Shown: piece by piece, positions 35,083-43,761 of the stretch
How the letters are laid out: each line of letters begins with the position of its first letter
How positions within the stretch are numbered: the stretch's first letter is position 1
Assembly (NCBI GenBank): GCA_964400355.1
Contig: CAYNTO010000007.1
Coordinates: forward strand, 1 to 64,000
Origin: JACKAL01 sp964400355
GTDB lineage: Bacteria > Bdellovibrionota > Bdellovibrionia > Bdellovibrionales > JAGQZY01
Direction of reading: 5' to 3'
Length of the DNA: 64,000 nt
Notes under the pieces: generated by a model
What the model was told of the DNA's origin: nothing
The model's input: the letters and a program-made list of their open reading frames with translations, nothing else
Database searches by the model: none
Translations under genes and position numbers: made by a program

Positions 35083-35242
35083 CTTTTCTTTTTCGCCATT
35101 TTCCATATTTTCTTCATGTGTTTTTTGAGCGGGCTCCACCGAGCGGGACGCGATCGCCAACGGCGACGGTGGCGTAGGCCAAGGATGGCCGTCCGCTCAA
35201 AATGCACATGAAGAAAATATGGAAAATGGTAAAAAAGAAAAG
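35083..35242. repeat. Long-hairpin repeat element, copy B (inverted relative to copy A)
   Basis: Left arm 35083-35120 and right arm 35205-35242 are 38-nt inverted repeats with two mismatches. The 84-nt core (35121-35204) matches the reverse complement of copy A's core at 77 of 84 positions. The inner stem reads GAGCGG/CCGCTC where copy A has GCGCGG/CCGCGC, a compensatory base-pair change. The right arm includes the T-tract (on the minus strand) and the first base of the stem of the deacetylase gene's terminator, so the left arm looks like an inverted duplicate of that terminator flank. Confidence 0.9.
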
Positions 35243-35260
35243 CCTGGCACAAACCAGGCT
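35230..35260 (-). terminator. Intrinsic terminator of the polysaccharide deacetylase gene
   Basis: AGCCTGG / CCAGGCT, 7-bp stem with a 6-nt loop at 35241-35260, followed on the minus strand by TTTCTTTTTT. It overlaps the outer end of hairpin element B. A direct stretch GAGCG-CAGCGA-CGCTC near 35051-35066 is another small hairpin. The rest of 34736-35311 has no gene. Confidence 0.85.
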
Positions 35261-35311
35261 GAATCGGACATGACTCACCGCTAGACTAAAAGATGCCTGG
35301 CACCTTTCGGA

Positions 35312-36757
35312 TTAAAGGCCGAGAAATTGAATGTTGTTGTCTTTAACGTACTTGTCTTTGAATAAAAGCGGAAGAACGTTGCCTGCAACCGGGTGGATGT
35401 CGTGAAACAAGATCACTCCGCGACCGGCGGCTTTCATCTGCTTGAGTGTGCGCGCGAGAACAGATTGAGTGTTTTTGTCCTGCCAATCCATGGTGTCCAC
35501 TGTCCAGTAAACATGACGAAGACCTGCATCTTTGATGGCTTGCTGTACGGCTTTTGATTTAGGAGCCCAGCACGCACCATAGGGGCAACGGAAATCCTTC
35601 ATGCGATAACCTGTGGCGCCTTTGTCGTGAAGTTGCTTTTCGATCACGTCGCGGCTTCCAGAAACCTGATCTTTGATCTTCGCAGCAGAGAGCTTTGGAA
35701 GGTTGGAGTGATCTATAGAGTGACTGGCAATTCCAAAACCGTCGTCATAGATGGACTTGGCGATGGATGGGTAGGTCTTCACGAGCTTAGACAGCCAAAA
35801 GAAATCGCCCTTTACGCCCTCATCTTTGAGAAGTTTTGCAATATAGAGTGTGTTGTCTTTATGGGGACCGTCGTCGAAAGTGAGAACCCATTTATTAGCA
35901 CCAAAATCGGAACCTGTGGTGTTCTTAAACCCTTCTACCACAACATTTGATTGAGGTTCGCGGGTTTTCATCTCACGGTCGTAGTCAGGATCCTTCACAC
36001 TTTTCATCAAATCGATAAATTCTGTATAAGTAACTGCAGAAATAGCGTTTTCACTTGCGTCCAGTTTCGCGAGAAGCGCCGCAAGGTCCGCAAAAGACTT
36101 ATCGCCGGAACGAATGTCATTTGCCATGGAGAGCGACAGCTCTTCGATTTGTGGTTTTAAGCGAATCAAACCGATAACACGCACATCGCTCAGGTAGGAG
36201 CTCACTTCGGAATGAACCACGGCAAGCATATCCTTGGCCCGGCCTTGCACGCGTGTCGCACGATGTGAGGGTACGCCCGCTTTTGCTGGGCTTATATAGA
36301 GTTTCCAAAGATGAGCATAAACAGAAATCAAATGGTGCTCTACCGATTCCACCAAATCGCGCGTGTGTTGCAACTTGGAATAGGTTTTACTGGCTTGCAG
36401 GTCGAATGTTTTGCCGGCAATTAAATTTCCATTGGCATCAAAATAGGTTTCCAGTTCTTTATCAAAGTCATTCATCAATGCCGCGGCGGCGGATGAACGC
36501 TTGAGTATCTGGCTCATTCTTCTTTTAATGTCGGCCTCCGCTTTTTTGTACGCAGAGCTACCACTTAAAGAAAAAGCGGCTGTGATGGAACGCATGTCTT
36601 TTACAACAGCTGGATCGTCTGAGACTTCGAAGTCTTCAATCGATGAAGGTGCGCGCGACACAACACCGTTGTTCGCTACAGATGTATTTTTAGAACCCGA
36701 AGTGCACGCACTTAAAAAGAAAAGCGCAGATAGCACCAAACCAATAGTTTTTTTCAT
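35312..36757 (-). CDS. Polysaccharide deacetylase lipoprotein with long helical N-terminal region
   Basis: 481 residues. Lipoprotein signal with LSAC (Cys18). Residues about 45-270 are helical and unrecognised. Residues about 285-481 form a NodB deacetylase with all motifs: TFDDGP (293-298; Asp295, Asp296), SHSIDH (345-350; zinc His346, His350), RCPYG (390-394), VDTMDW, and ILFHDIH with catalytic His452. It would remove N-acetyl groups from GlcNAc/MurNAc polymers such as peptidoglycan, anchored in the envelope. AGGAGG lies just before the ATG. The N-terminal helical domain may target or regulate it. Confidence 0.92.
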   Translation of the reverse strand: MKKTIGLVLSALFFLSACTSGSKNTSVANNGVVSRAPSSIEDFEVSDDPAVVKDMRSITAAFSLSGSSAYKKAEADIKRRMSQILKRSSAAAALMNDFDKELETYFDANGNLIAGKTFDLQASKTYSKLQHTRDLVESVEHHLISVYAHLWKLYISPAKAGVPSHRATRVQGRAKDMLAVVHSEVSSYLSDVRVIGLIRLKPQIEELSLSMANDIRSGDKSFADLAALLAKLDASENAISAVTYTEFIDLMKSVKDPDYDREMKTREPQSNVVVEGFKNTTGSDFGANKWVLTFDDGPHKDNTLYIAKLLKDEGVKGDFFWLSKLVKTYPSIAKSIYDDGFGIASHSIDHSNLPKLSAAKIKDQVSGSRDVIEKQLHDKGATGYRMKDFRCPYGACWAPKSKAVQQAIKDAGLRHVYWTVDTMDWQDKNTQSVLARTLKQMKAAGRGVILFHDIHPVAGNVLPLLFKDKYVKDNNIQFLGL

Positions 36758-36838
36758 AAATCCTCCTACGCCACCCAGTCTATTAATGTATGTGGTGCAA
36801 GAGTAGCCCAGATCCGAGGACCTAGACTATAGGAGTGA

Positions 36839-37381
36839 TTATTGTACGATGTCTGTAAGGAAAGTTTTGCTATCACAGACCCACGGCTGCTCGGCTTGGA
36901 GGCAGGCGTGCGGATTTTTTGACGATTCCTCGAGATCTTTAGCAATTTTATCGGTGGCTTTTTTCTCTGCGGCACTGAACTTTGCTCCCTCTTGAACCAA
37001 ATAGTCAGCAAAGGAATTGTACGCTCCACAGTTGCACTCTTTTTTACAATCCGTCGGGAAAAACCCGGCCCGCTGCTTTTTTGCGAGCTTATCGTACATG
37101 ACTTTATCAGCTGCATAGCGCTCATCGAGAAGAGCTTTCAGCGATTGTGAGAGCGGCGCCAATTGATCGGGCTTCACAGGGCACCCTAGGGGATCACCGT
37201 CCATCGTAAACATCACTGTCGTCATAAGCGTGGATAGATCCCTATAGCTCAATTCCATGTGGGTTTTTCGTGTGCGCTCATCGGTGCTCACAACGCGCGG
37301 TTTGGTCTCAGGAATTGGCGTTGTCGGGTGAGTGCACGCAACTACTGTAAGCGTGAGAAGGACGGCGGATAGAATTCTCAT
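36839..37381 (-). CDS. Cysteine-rich lipoprotein, unknown function
   Basis: 180 residues, no recognised family. Signal with VVAC (Cys16). The mature part is helical with several cysteines, including the cluster TDCKKECNCGAY and later HACLQ and WVCDS, suggesting disulfides. AAGGAG in the end of plsC precedes the ATG, which overlaps the plsC stop as ATGA; it is thus the third gene of lipoprotein-plsC-lipoprotein. Confidence 0.8.
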   Translation of the reverse strand: MRILSAVLLTLTVVACTHPTTPIPETKPRVVSTDERTRKTHMELSYRDLSTLMTTVMFTMDGDPLGCPVKPDQLAPLSQSLKALLDERYAADKVMYDKLAKKQRAGFFPTDCKKECNCGAYNSFADYLVQEGAKFSAAEKKATDKIAKDLEESSKNPHACLQAEQPWVCDSKTFLTDIVQ

Positions 37382-38196
37382 GGGGTAACTCCTTGGGAGC
37401 TCTTTTTTTCTGGCAATGGCCAGGGTTTAAAATGGGGTGGACGATTGGCAAAATAATGTTTAGTGATCTGATTATAAGCTGCATCGGCCAACACTTGCCG
37501 ATCAGGAAATTGCTTGGTGGAAATAGGATCCAAATAAGTGACCGTCACCTTCAGCGACTTTAAACTCATAGCCTGAGCAAAGTGTGGAGCAAACGCCATT
37601 GAACCATACCAGCAAATGCGGTCTTTATTGTGCTCATCAAAAGGCTCTCCATCTACAGCTTCATAGCGCAAGCAGATCGGCAGAACATCGACTCCCGCCT
37701 CGATAGCTGCTGAGAACATGGCGCGCTTAAAAGGAATAATATGCATGCCGTGAGTACTCGTCGCCTCAGGAAAAACAAACACATTAAATTTCTCGCGCAT
37801 GAGATTGGCAAGATCCTTAATCTCACCAGGAATTTTTGAACGATCACGACGCTCCACAAAATAAGCCCCTCCGTATTTGGCGATATCCCCAAGAAACGGT
37901 GAATCTCGCAATTCCACAGAGGTCACAAACACTGTCGGCTCTCCAGATCCTAAAAACAATAGATCCAGGTAAGACATATGGTTACACACCATAAAATAGG
38001 TCTTTCCATTGGCGAACAAATCAGGGCGCGAGTAGATTTTTTCCACGTCAAAATTGATTTTCTTTAGAAAACCTGAGGACTGTGTATGGGTAAGCTGAAT
38101 AGCTTTACGCCGCCACACGAGGGGATCCTTGTTGGTTTTTTTAAGATAGAGCCCTTTGGCAAAAAAATCCATCACCAGCGCACTGGAATGGTACAT
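37378..38196 (-). CDS. PlsC-like 1-acylglycerol-3-phosphate acyltransferase
   Basis: 272 residues. Transfers an acyl chain to lysophosphatidic acid or a related lipid at the inner membrane. Motif I is NHMSYLD (His-x4-Asp), motif III FPEATSTHG, with RRDRSKI between them and LPICLRYE as motif IV. No long transmembrane helix is obvious. The start lies 4 nt after the upstream lipoprotein stop; Met9 is an alternative. Which acyltransferase of the family it is cannot be decided from sequence. Confidence 0.9.
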   Translation of the reverse strand: MYHSSALVMDFFAKGLYLKKTNKDPLVWRRKAIQLTHTQSSGFLKKINFDVEKIYSRPDLFANGKTYFMVCNHMSYLDLLFLGSGEPTVFVTSVELRDSPFLGDIAKYGGAYFVERRDRSKIPGEIKDLANLMREKFNVFVFPEATSTHGMHIIPFKRAMFSAAIEAGVDVLPICLRYEAVDGEPFDEHNKDRICWYGSMAFAPHFAQAMSLKSLKVTVTYLDPISTKQFPDRQVLADAAYNQITKHYFANRPPHFKPWPLPEKKSSQGVTP

Positions 38197-38200
38197 ATTT

Positions 38201-38671
38201 TTACCGCTGCGGATGGCGTTGTCTAGAAAAGCTATAAGTCACACTCCAGCTAGTTAGTGATAATGGTGATCCAGAAATATAGGTATTGTCTTCAGCAAAC
38301 GCATCCGCAGAGTTTTGCAAACTATCATCGTTTACATCGACCCAACCACAAACGTAATAACTGCGCGCGCTGATAGTATCGGGAGTAACATTGGTAACAG
38401 TGCCACGGCAAGAGCCGCCAGTGCAGAGCAATTGGGTGGTACCTGAGGCGATCGTATCAAAACCAATTTGGTCAGGGGCGCAACCTGAAAGCGAAAGCAC
38501 TACATACGCATCCTTACTGGGAAGGCCTGAAGTGCACTTCGATGTTGAGCAAACAATATCGATGTTCGGCGCATCCACCTGGGTGCCATCTCCGGAAGAC
38601 TCACATCCCGAGAGCACTCCTAGTGTTGCAGTTAAAAATAGAAATTTTATATTTCGAAATAAGGTTTTCAT
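38201..38671 (-). CDS. Small lipoprotein, unknown function
   Basis: 156 residues. Lipobox LSGC with Cys23. The mature protein is rich in Ser, Thr, Asp and has about six cysteines (for example IVCSTSKCTSG, LLCTGGSCRG), predicted beta-rich and disulfide-bonded. No family recognised. It is the first gene of the unit with plsC. Confidence 0.78.
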   Translation of the reverse strand: MKTLFRNIKFLFLTATLGVLSGCESSGDGTQVDAPNIDIVCSTSKCTSGLPSKDAYVVLSLSGCAPDQIGFDTIASGTTQLLCTGGSCRGTVTNVTPDTISARSYYVCGWVDVNDDSLQNSADAFAEDNTYISGSPLSLTSWSVTYSFSRQRHPQR

Positions 38672-38707
38672 AACAACAATTAGTTCCTAAGAATCATTTT
38701 CCAAAAC

Positions 38708-41248
38708 TTATTTTTTAAAGACCGGCTTGTAAGGTCGGGCTTTTTTCATATCCACAAAATAATAACCAATTTCAATAGGATTATCACGAATGGGCGCGCA
38801 ATACCCAAAGACAGTAATATCCACACCATTCTTTGTTTTTACATCCTCGGTCCAAATTTTCGGTATGTCTTCCTTTTTAATATCTTTATCTTCTTTAAGG
38901 CGGAGTTTCTTTTGCAGGTCTCGCTCTAAGTTAAGAATATACACCGATTGAGTGCCTTTGGGCTCTAAACCCACACCGCAGAGTTCGGGGCTTGCCCCGG
39001 ATTGAATCCACTCTGCTCCATAGCCCGTCCACGTGGGCCCATTTTTCTCGTCCCGGTATATTCCGGTTTGCAAGCGTACACTCTGCATACGTTTCGGCAA
39101 ACCAAACCGCAGCGAAAAATAGGGAATATCAAATTGGAAGTCTGATTCTTCGGCATTAAATTCAAACCCTCTCATCGACGGCATATTCTTACCGTTGGGC
39201 GTCTGTTTGAATTCGGCCACAGCTGTGGGTTGCCAAAAGTAAGGATTCTCCAGAAAGTGGCCAAGAATATGTTCACGAAAATGACCTTCGATCGTGTTAA
39301 GACGAAAATCATTGTCGATCGGCAGTATGCGGGCCACACACGTTGCACCCTCAGGCAGGTTCATACAGTAAATGTAAAAGTGAAGATTCTCGAACAGTAA
39401 AAAATGAAACCTTTTCCACTCACGCTGATTGCCATCAGTCACGTCCGTCACATCAGGTTTCTTTTTGATATCTTTAATGAAAAACTGTTTGTAAGACTGC
39501 GGCTTAATGAACGCAGAATAGGTGCTAGTGAGAACACCGTCGGTACTCAAATAATTTTTTAGAAATCTCTCCAAGAGATTTTCATCTGTGATCTTGGCAT
39601 CGAACAGAAATTGGGAATACAGCGAGCCCTGAGACAGCTCCTCTAAAAACTGACGTGTTTTTGCGGTGTCTTTGGGTTCGTAGAGAATTGGTCCCACAGC
39701 ATTGATTACGAGTTCGGTATTCATACCATAAGCTTGAAAATCGAACTTGTTTTCTTTACGGAACTGTTCAGCGTACTGCTTAAATTCTTTCTTACTCGGA
39801 CTATCAAGGAAACCCGCGACCTTCATGTAGTAGCGATCCTTGATTTTGTAAAAACTGTTTTGGCTGGAATCAAATTGCGAAGGATGAATTGCCGGGAATG
39901 TGGGAATTGCAAATGACTTCCAATCGAGAATTATTTCATTCTTTTTAAGCAGTTCGTTCTCGATCTCCACCACCACAGCTTCCGACTTACTAAACACCTC
40001 GCCAAGAATGTTCTCTGATACCGCCCCAAACTCAATGGGAGTTTTAAAGACAAACTCTAATTTTAAAACTTTTTGTAGCAGTTCCGGGTAATCATTGTAA
40101 TCCGCCAGATACGGCAACACCTGCTTACTTAGAAAACCATGCGGATTAAATTGGAAAAGTTTGCGCGCGATAACTTTTATCTCTTTCGGCGTTTTCGATT
40201 TTACAAAACGGTCGAAACCTTTTTTGACATCATAAACCGACGTTCCCAGGTTGTAGTTCTCGGCGCCCGTGGCCGCAAAAACCAATGCCACGATACGGCC
40301 ATCCATATCTAAAAGCGGACCACCACTATTTCCAGGGCTCGCCCCCGCCGAAAATCGAATGTACTTAATAGTGGGATCGTTCACATCCTCTGTCTCGTTG
40401 GCCATGATACCTTCGCGAATGGCGATCCCCTGCCCATGTGCATTCCCTAAGGTGTAAACGGTTTGCCCAATTTTATAGGAATCAGCAAAATCCAAATGCC
40501 CATAGGATTCCATGCCCTTCATTTCCAAAAAAAGATAATCGCGTACGGAATCAAAACCGAGCACGCGCACCGGTTTAAATTTTTTATTGTCGAACGCGCG
40601 CAGCTCAAAATCTGTTTGAAGATCCAGAAAATCATTGCCCCACAGACAATGGCTCGCCGTGAGAACCACATTGGGTGCTACTAGAAAGCCGGTGCAATAA
40701 CCAATATTCTCACGAAAATCCTTGGCATCGAAGCCACCGAATTGAATAAAATCCTCGATGGCCGATTCACTTTTTATCTTTTCAAATTCGACTACTTTGG
40801 ACCGCACTTGCGACAATAGCACATTGGGATCCGAGTGACGCCCCTGAGCGCGAATGAGAAGATAGCCAAATAACGACAACGCAAGCACTCCCGCAGTGAC
40901 TAACGAACCAAAAAGAATTTTTTCTTTTTTTGTGCGACGAAGTGTCTTGTAAGTATGTACATCGCCCGTAGTTTCAGAGGCGGCGTAAGCCATTGTTGCA
41001 AGCTCAATAGAGTCGGAAAGGCGCACTGGAGCGTAATCGTTTATGGCATGGATCGCACCAGTTGTTTGATCTTCGTAGATCCATTGATCATTTTTGTGAA
41101 CAATTTTTCCGTGAACGCGATGGATAGAGGGATGATTGATGGTAATGGCGGATTCAGAATTTCGACCGAGTGTATATTCACCAGGTACAAGATCTATATC
41201 ATCTATAGCATAACCATTAAATCGAACAACGAGCTGAAGTTTCATCAT
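38708..41248 (-). CDS. FHA domain - transmembrane - trypsin-like serine protease fusion
   Basis: 846 residues. N-terminal FHA domain (about 5-85): GEYTLGRNSES, HPSIHRVHGKI, giving phosphothreonine binding in the cytoplasm. A single transmembrane helix (about 111-133) follows. The periplasmic part has a trypsin/DegP-like protease with His200 (LTASHC), Asp237 (VRDYLFLEM) and Ser308 (GNSGGPL). The C-terminal ~500 residues are unrecognised, with Cys pairs late in the chain. The layout could couple cytoplasmic Thr phosphorylation to periplasmic proteolysis. ATG at 41248 or 41245; no clear Shine-Dalgarno. Confidence 0.87.
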   Translation of the reverse strand: MMKLQLVVRFNGYAIDDIDLVPGEYTLGRNSESAITINHPSIHRVHGKIVHKNDQWIYEDQTTGAIHAINDYAPVRLSDSIELATMAYAASETTGDVHTYKTLRRTKKEKILFGSLVTAGVLALSLFGYLLIRAQGRHSDPNVLLSQVRSKVVEFEKIKSESAIEDFIQFGGFDAKDFRENIGYCTGFLVAPNVVLTASHCLWGNDFLDLQTDFELRAFDNKKFKPVRVLGFDSVRDYLFLEMKGMESYGHLDFADSYKIGQTVYTLGNAHGQGIAIREGIMANETEDVNDPTIKYIRFSAGASPGNSGGPLLDMDGRIVALVFAATGAENYNLGTSVYDVKKGFDRFVKSKTPKEIKVIARKLFQFNPHGFLSKQVLPYLADYNDYPELLQKVLKLEFVFKTPIEFGAVSENILGEVFSKSEAVVVEIENELLKKNEIILDWKSFAIPTFPAIHPSQFDSSQNSFYKIKDRYYMKVAGFLDSPSKKEFKQYAEQFRKENKFDFQAYGMNTELVINAVGPILYEPKDTAKTRQFLEELSQGSLYSQFLFDAKITDENLLERFLKNYLSTDGVLTSTYSAFIKPQSYKQFFIKDIKKKPDVTDVTDGNQREWKRFHFLLFENLHFYIYCMNLPEGATCVARILPIDNDFRLNTIEGHFREHILGHFLENPYFWQPTAVAEFKQTPNGKNMPSMRGFEFNAEESDFQFDIPYFSLRFGLPKRMQSVRLQTGIYRDEKNGPTWTGYGAEWIQSGASPELCGVGLEPKGTQSVYILNLERDLQKKLRLKEDKDIKKEDIPKIWTEDVKTKNGVDITVFGYCAPIRDNPIEIGYYFVDMKKARPYKPVFKK

Positions 41249-41291
41249 TGGTTTTATTATGATGGTTCAGCTCGTAGGCTAAGGCAAGAAC

Positions 41292-41639
41292 TTACATAAA
41301 GTCGATGAGAGCAGAAGACTCATTGTCGCCCTTAATGAGCATTTTATCGATGTCGTAGGAGCCCACTACGTTTTCTGCGGGGATCGAAATTGTCTTTTGC
41401 ACAATTCCTCTGCACACGTCGCCTTCGGTGTGATCGATGAGGCGCGCCTCGCAGCTGGCGGGCACCACGCGGTTGCACATTTCGACGCGCACTTCAAAAA
41501 CATGTTCTTTGCAGCCGCCCTGATAAACAACGTTCAATTCGATGGTGTCTGTAGATAGATTGTATTTTCCGTCCAGCACTTGTGCAGCGGAAACATTGAG
41601 CGAAATAAGTGTGAGAGTTAAAGCGATAAGTGATTTCAT
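41292..41639 (-). CDS. Small secreted protein, unknown function
   Basis: 115 residues. The ATG has GGGAG 6 nt upstream. Signal peptide 1-19 ending NVSAAQV. The mature part has four cysteines in a spacing that suggests two disulfides (GGCKEH, EMCNR, ASCEA, DVCRG) and beta structure. No family recognised. It lies downstream of the men genes without evident linkage. Confidence 0.72.
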   Translation of the reverse strand: MKSLIALTLTLISLNVSAAQVLDGKYNLSTDTIELNVVYQGGCKEHVFEVRVEMCNRVVPASCEARLIDHTEGDVCRGIVQKTISIPAENVVGSYDIDKMLIKGDNESSALIDFM

Positions 41640-41728
41640 AAGATTCTCCCTTGTAATATGGAGCTACTATAACGCCGTTACATGATTAAGAAAAATTATT
41701 CATTGTAACATTTACCAATAAGTTAAAC

Positions 41729-42850
41729 TTATGTGCCAAGAAGGCCACGAACCGCTGTGATATCGATCTTCCCGAGTGGAGTCAGCGGCAGTTTCTCGAG
41801 GGAAATCACCCGCGCAAAACGCACTATCGGCAATTGCGAAGCATAAAACTGCGCGAGCAAAGCGTCGTCCAATTTTCCTTCCACAACCAGGCACAGACGA
41901 TGCCCATCGCGAACCTCCGGTTCGCTCACCACCGCCACTCGGTGAGGCGTGCCGTTCTGCAGTAGGAAATTCTCCAGATTCATCGTTGTTTCTAAAAGCG
42001 ACACGGTTTCGCCTTTAATTTTTACGAGTTCACTCTCGCGCCCTTCCAAAATGAGCGTGCGACCGCGCACCACGGCACGATCTCCCGAACTGAACCAACC
42101 ATCGTGCTTGGGGTCTACCAGTTCCACGGAACCGGTTGCGGTTACAAAGGCGTAAGCGCTCAATAAGCTCGCTGAAAGGATCTCGAGGCGTCCATCACTA
42201 TTGGTGCGACAGGCGTCGATGTGCGGAAACACTGTGAACTCGTTGCCGCGTTCGCAGTGGGCCATCATGGCACAGGTCTCTGTCATTCCGTAAGTGGGCA
42301 GGAGATTCCAACCGAGCTCGCGCGCTTGAGCCCAGAGCTCCTCGGAGAGAGCCCCGCCACCAACAAAAACAATCCGCAAGGATGCCGGCGCGACAATTCT
42401 TTCTTTGACCAGATCAAAAACTTGAGTCGGCACGAGTGATGTGAGGGTGATTTTTTCCTGTGTCCATAGCGCCTGCGCCTCGCGCGCGTTCCATTTAGCA
42501 GGAACTTGAGGTGAAACATAGCGCGCACCGCTCACCACGCAGCGAGCGAGTATGGAAAGACCACCAACGTGGTAATTGGGCAGTACGTTGTGATAAATGT
42601 CGTGCGCCGAAATTTTAAGTGTGTCGCACACCGAGCGCGCTGCGAAGAGAAAGGCCTCTTTTGATAAACCCACCATCTTTATCGCGCCGGGTTTATAGTT
42701 TTCAGTGCCAGAGCTGGCCACCCAAATATGGTTCGCGGGAGAAATCTTGAGAACACCGCTCCACACCCGTTCCTGCACAGAGGTTTCCCAGTGCGGATTG
42801 ACCATCACATGAATGCCATTGTCCGTGAAGATACTTAGAGAGCTATCCAC
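41729..42850 (-). CDS. menE: o-Succinylbenzoate-CoA ligase (short form)
   Basis: 373 residues of the AMP-binding superfamily, shorter than typical MenE. Activates o-succinylbenzoate with ATP and CoA. Visible are the P-loop-like SSGTENYKPGA segment, LPNYHVGGLSI, the TYGMTETCAM motif A5, and GWFSSGDRA with RESELVKIKGETV near the C-terminus. The GTG at 42850, with GAGG 5 nt before it, overlaps the end of menC by 16 nt. It is last of menB-menA-menC-menE, which supports the assignment. Confidence 0.9.
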   Translation of the reverse strand: MDSSLSIFTDNGIHVMVNPHWETSVQERVWSGVLKISPANHIWVASSGTENYKPGAIKMVGLSKEAFLFAARSVCDTLKISAHDIYHNVLPNYHVGGLSILARCVVSGARYVSPQVPAKWNAREAQALWTQEKITLTSLVPTQVFDLVKERIVAPASLRIVFVGGGALSEELWAQARELGWNLLPTYGMTETCAMMAHCERGNEFTVFPHIDACRTNSDGRLEILSASLLSAYAFVTATGSVELVDPKHDGWFSSGDRAVVRGRTLILEGRESELVKIKGETVSLLETTMNLENFLLQNGTPHRVAVVSEPEVRDGHRLCLVVEGKLDDALLAQFYASQLPIVRFARVISLEKLPLTPLGKIDITAVRGLLGT

Positions 42851-43761
42851 TTTTGCCTCTTTAGAAGGTGATCGAATCCCACTCCATAACCTTCACTCGG
42901 ACGAAAATAGCAATCGGGTGATGCGATCTGATTAAAGAATTCGTTGCTGCGAAACAAATGGGAGGTCATCAAACCAAAGTCCACAGGCTGTTCGCCCCAC
43001 CTTGCCACAGCGACCTGAGCCGCCCAAAATGCAAAGCTCTGTCCAACGGGATGGTCCATGGAGTTGGTGATGATATCTCGTCGACGAAAACGGGTTTTCT
43101 CTCGAGCGGGTTTAATCACACGAATGCCTTTATAATTGCGATTGCCGCCCGCGCTGAGTGGCCGATCAAATGCACACTGAACGTTGTATTTATTTTCGAG
43201 AGCGGTCCATTGCTCTTCGCGAAAGGGAAGCGGATCTTCGATGAACTCGGTGTTCGCCAGATGCACATCGTCGAGATGGGATAAAAACCTGTCGCCACCG
43301 GCACCATTCGCATCGAAGCGCCATCTCAGTGATGGATTCCGAACTGTTGTGTTGAGATACAACGCTTCTCTCTCAGGAGCCGCGCCGACTTTGATTTTTA
43401 TCGTCGTGAATCCCCGCCTGCGTATCTGATCGATAGTTTTGGCGTTCAACGAGTGGATGTCCGCACAAGTGTAATGGGATTTTATTTTTTGGCGCGAGAA
43501 CAAACTCTTTTTGTCTTCGCGGGCACGGCCGTCGATGCGCGCAAGCTGAATGGATCTCTCGAGCAGTGGCGACTGGGAATACTGGCGCAAGAGCGTGTTT
43601 ATGTTTGGATCCCCAAACTCAAGCAGCGGATGACAATCGGCATAGCCAGCCTCGATGGACCGCGTTTGAATTTTAATTAAAAATCCCGCGCGTGTGTTTT
43701 TTTTGAAGCGATTCAGCGCAGCGATGGGTGTGAGTTTATAAGGAGAGTACCAAATTTTCAT
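42835..43761 (-). CDS. menC: o-Succinylbenzoate synthase
   Basis: 308 residues, enolase superfamily. Dehydrates SHCHC to o-succinylbenzoate. The KxK base is in TTIKIKVG, metal ligands in RFDANG (Asp), FIEDPLP (Glu) and AFDRPLS (Asp), and the second lysine in VIKPAR. The start overlaps the menA stop as ATGA. Confidence 0.92.
   Translation of the reverse strand: MKIWYSPYKLTPIAALNRFKKNTRAGFLIKIQTRSIEAGYADCHPLLEFGDPNINTLLRQYSQSPLLERSIQLARIDGRAREDKKSLFSRQKIKSHYTCADIHSLNAKTIDQIRRRGFTTIKIKVGAAPEREALYLNTTVRNPSLRWRFDANGAGGDRFLSHLDDVHLANTEFIEDPLPFREEQWTALENKYNVQCAFDRPLSAGGNRNYKGIRVIKPAREKTRFRRRDIITNSMDHPVGQSFAFWAAQVAVARWGEQPVDFGLMTSHLFRSNEFFNQIASPDCYFRPSEGYGVGFDHLLKRQKWIAL

Noticed and set aside
34759..35242. 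CRISPR, retron or IS200/IS605-type element as explanation of the hairpins
   Set aside because: No spacer array, reverse transcriptase, transposase or conserved ends; the arms differ between the copies.
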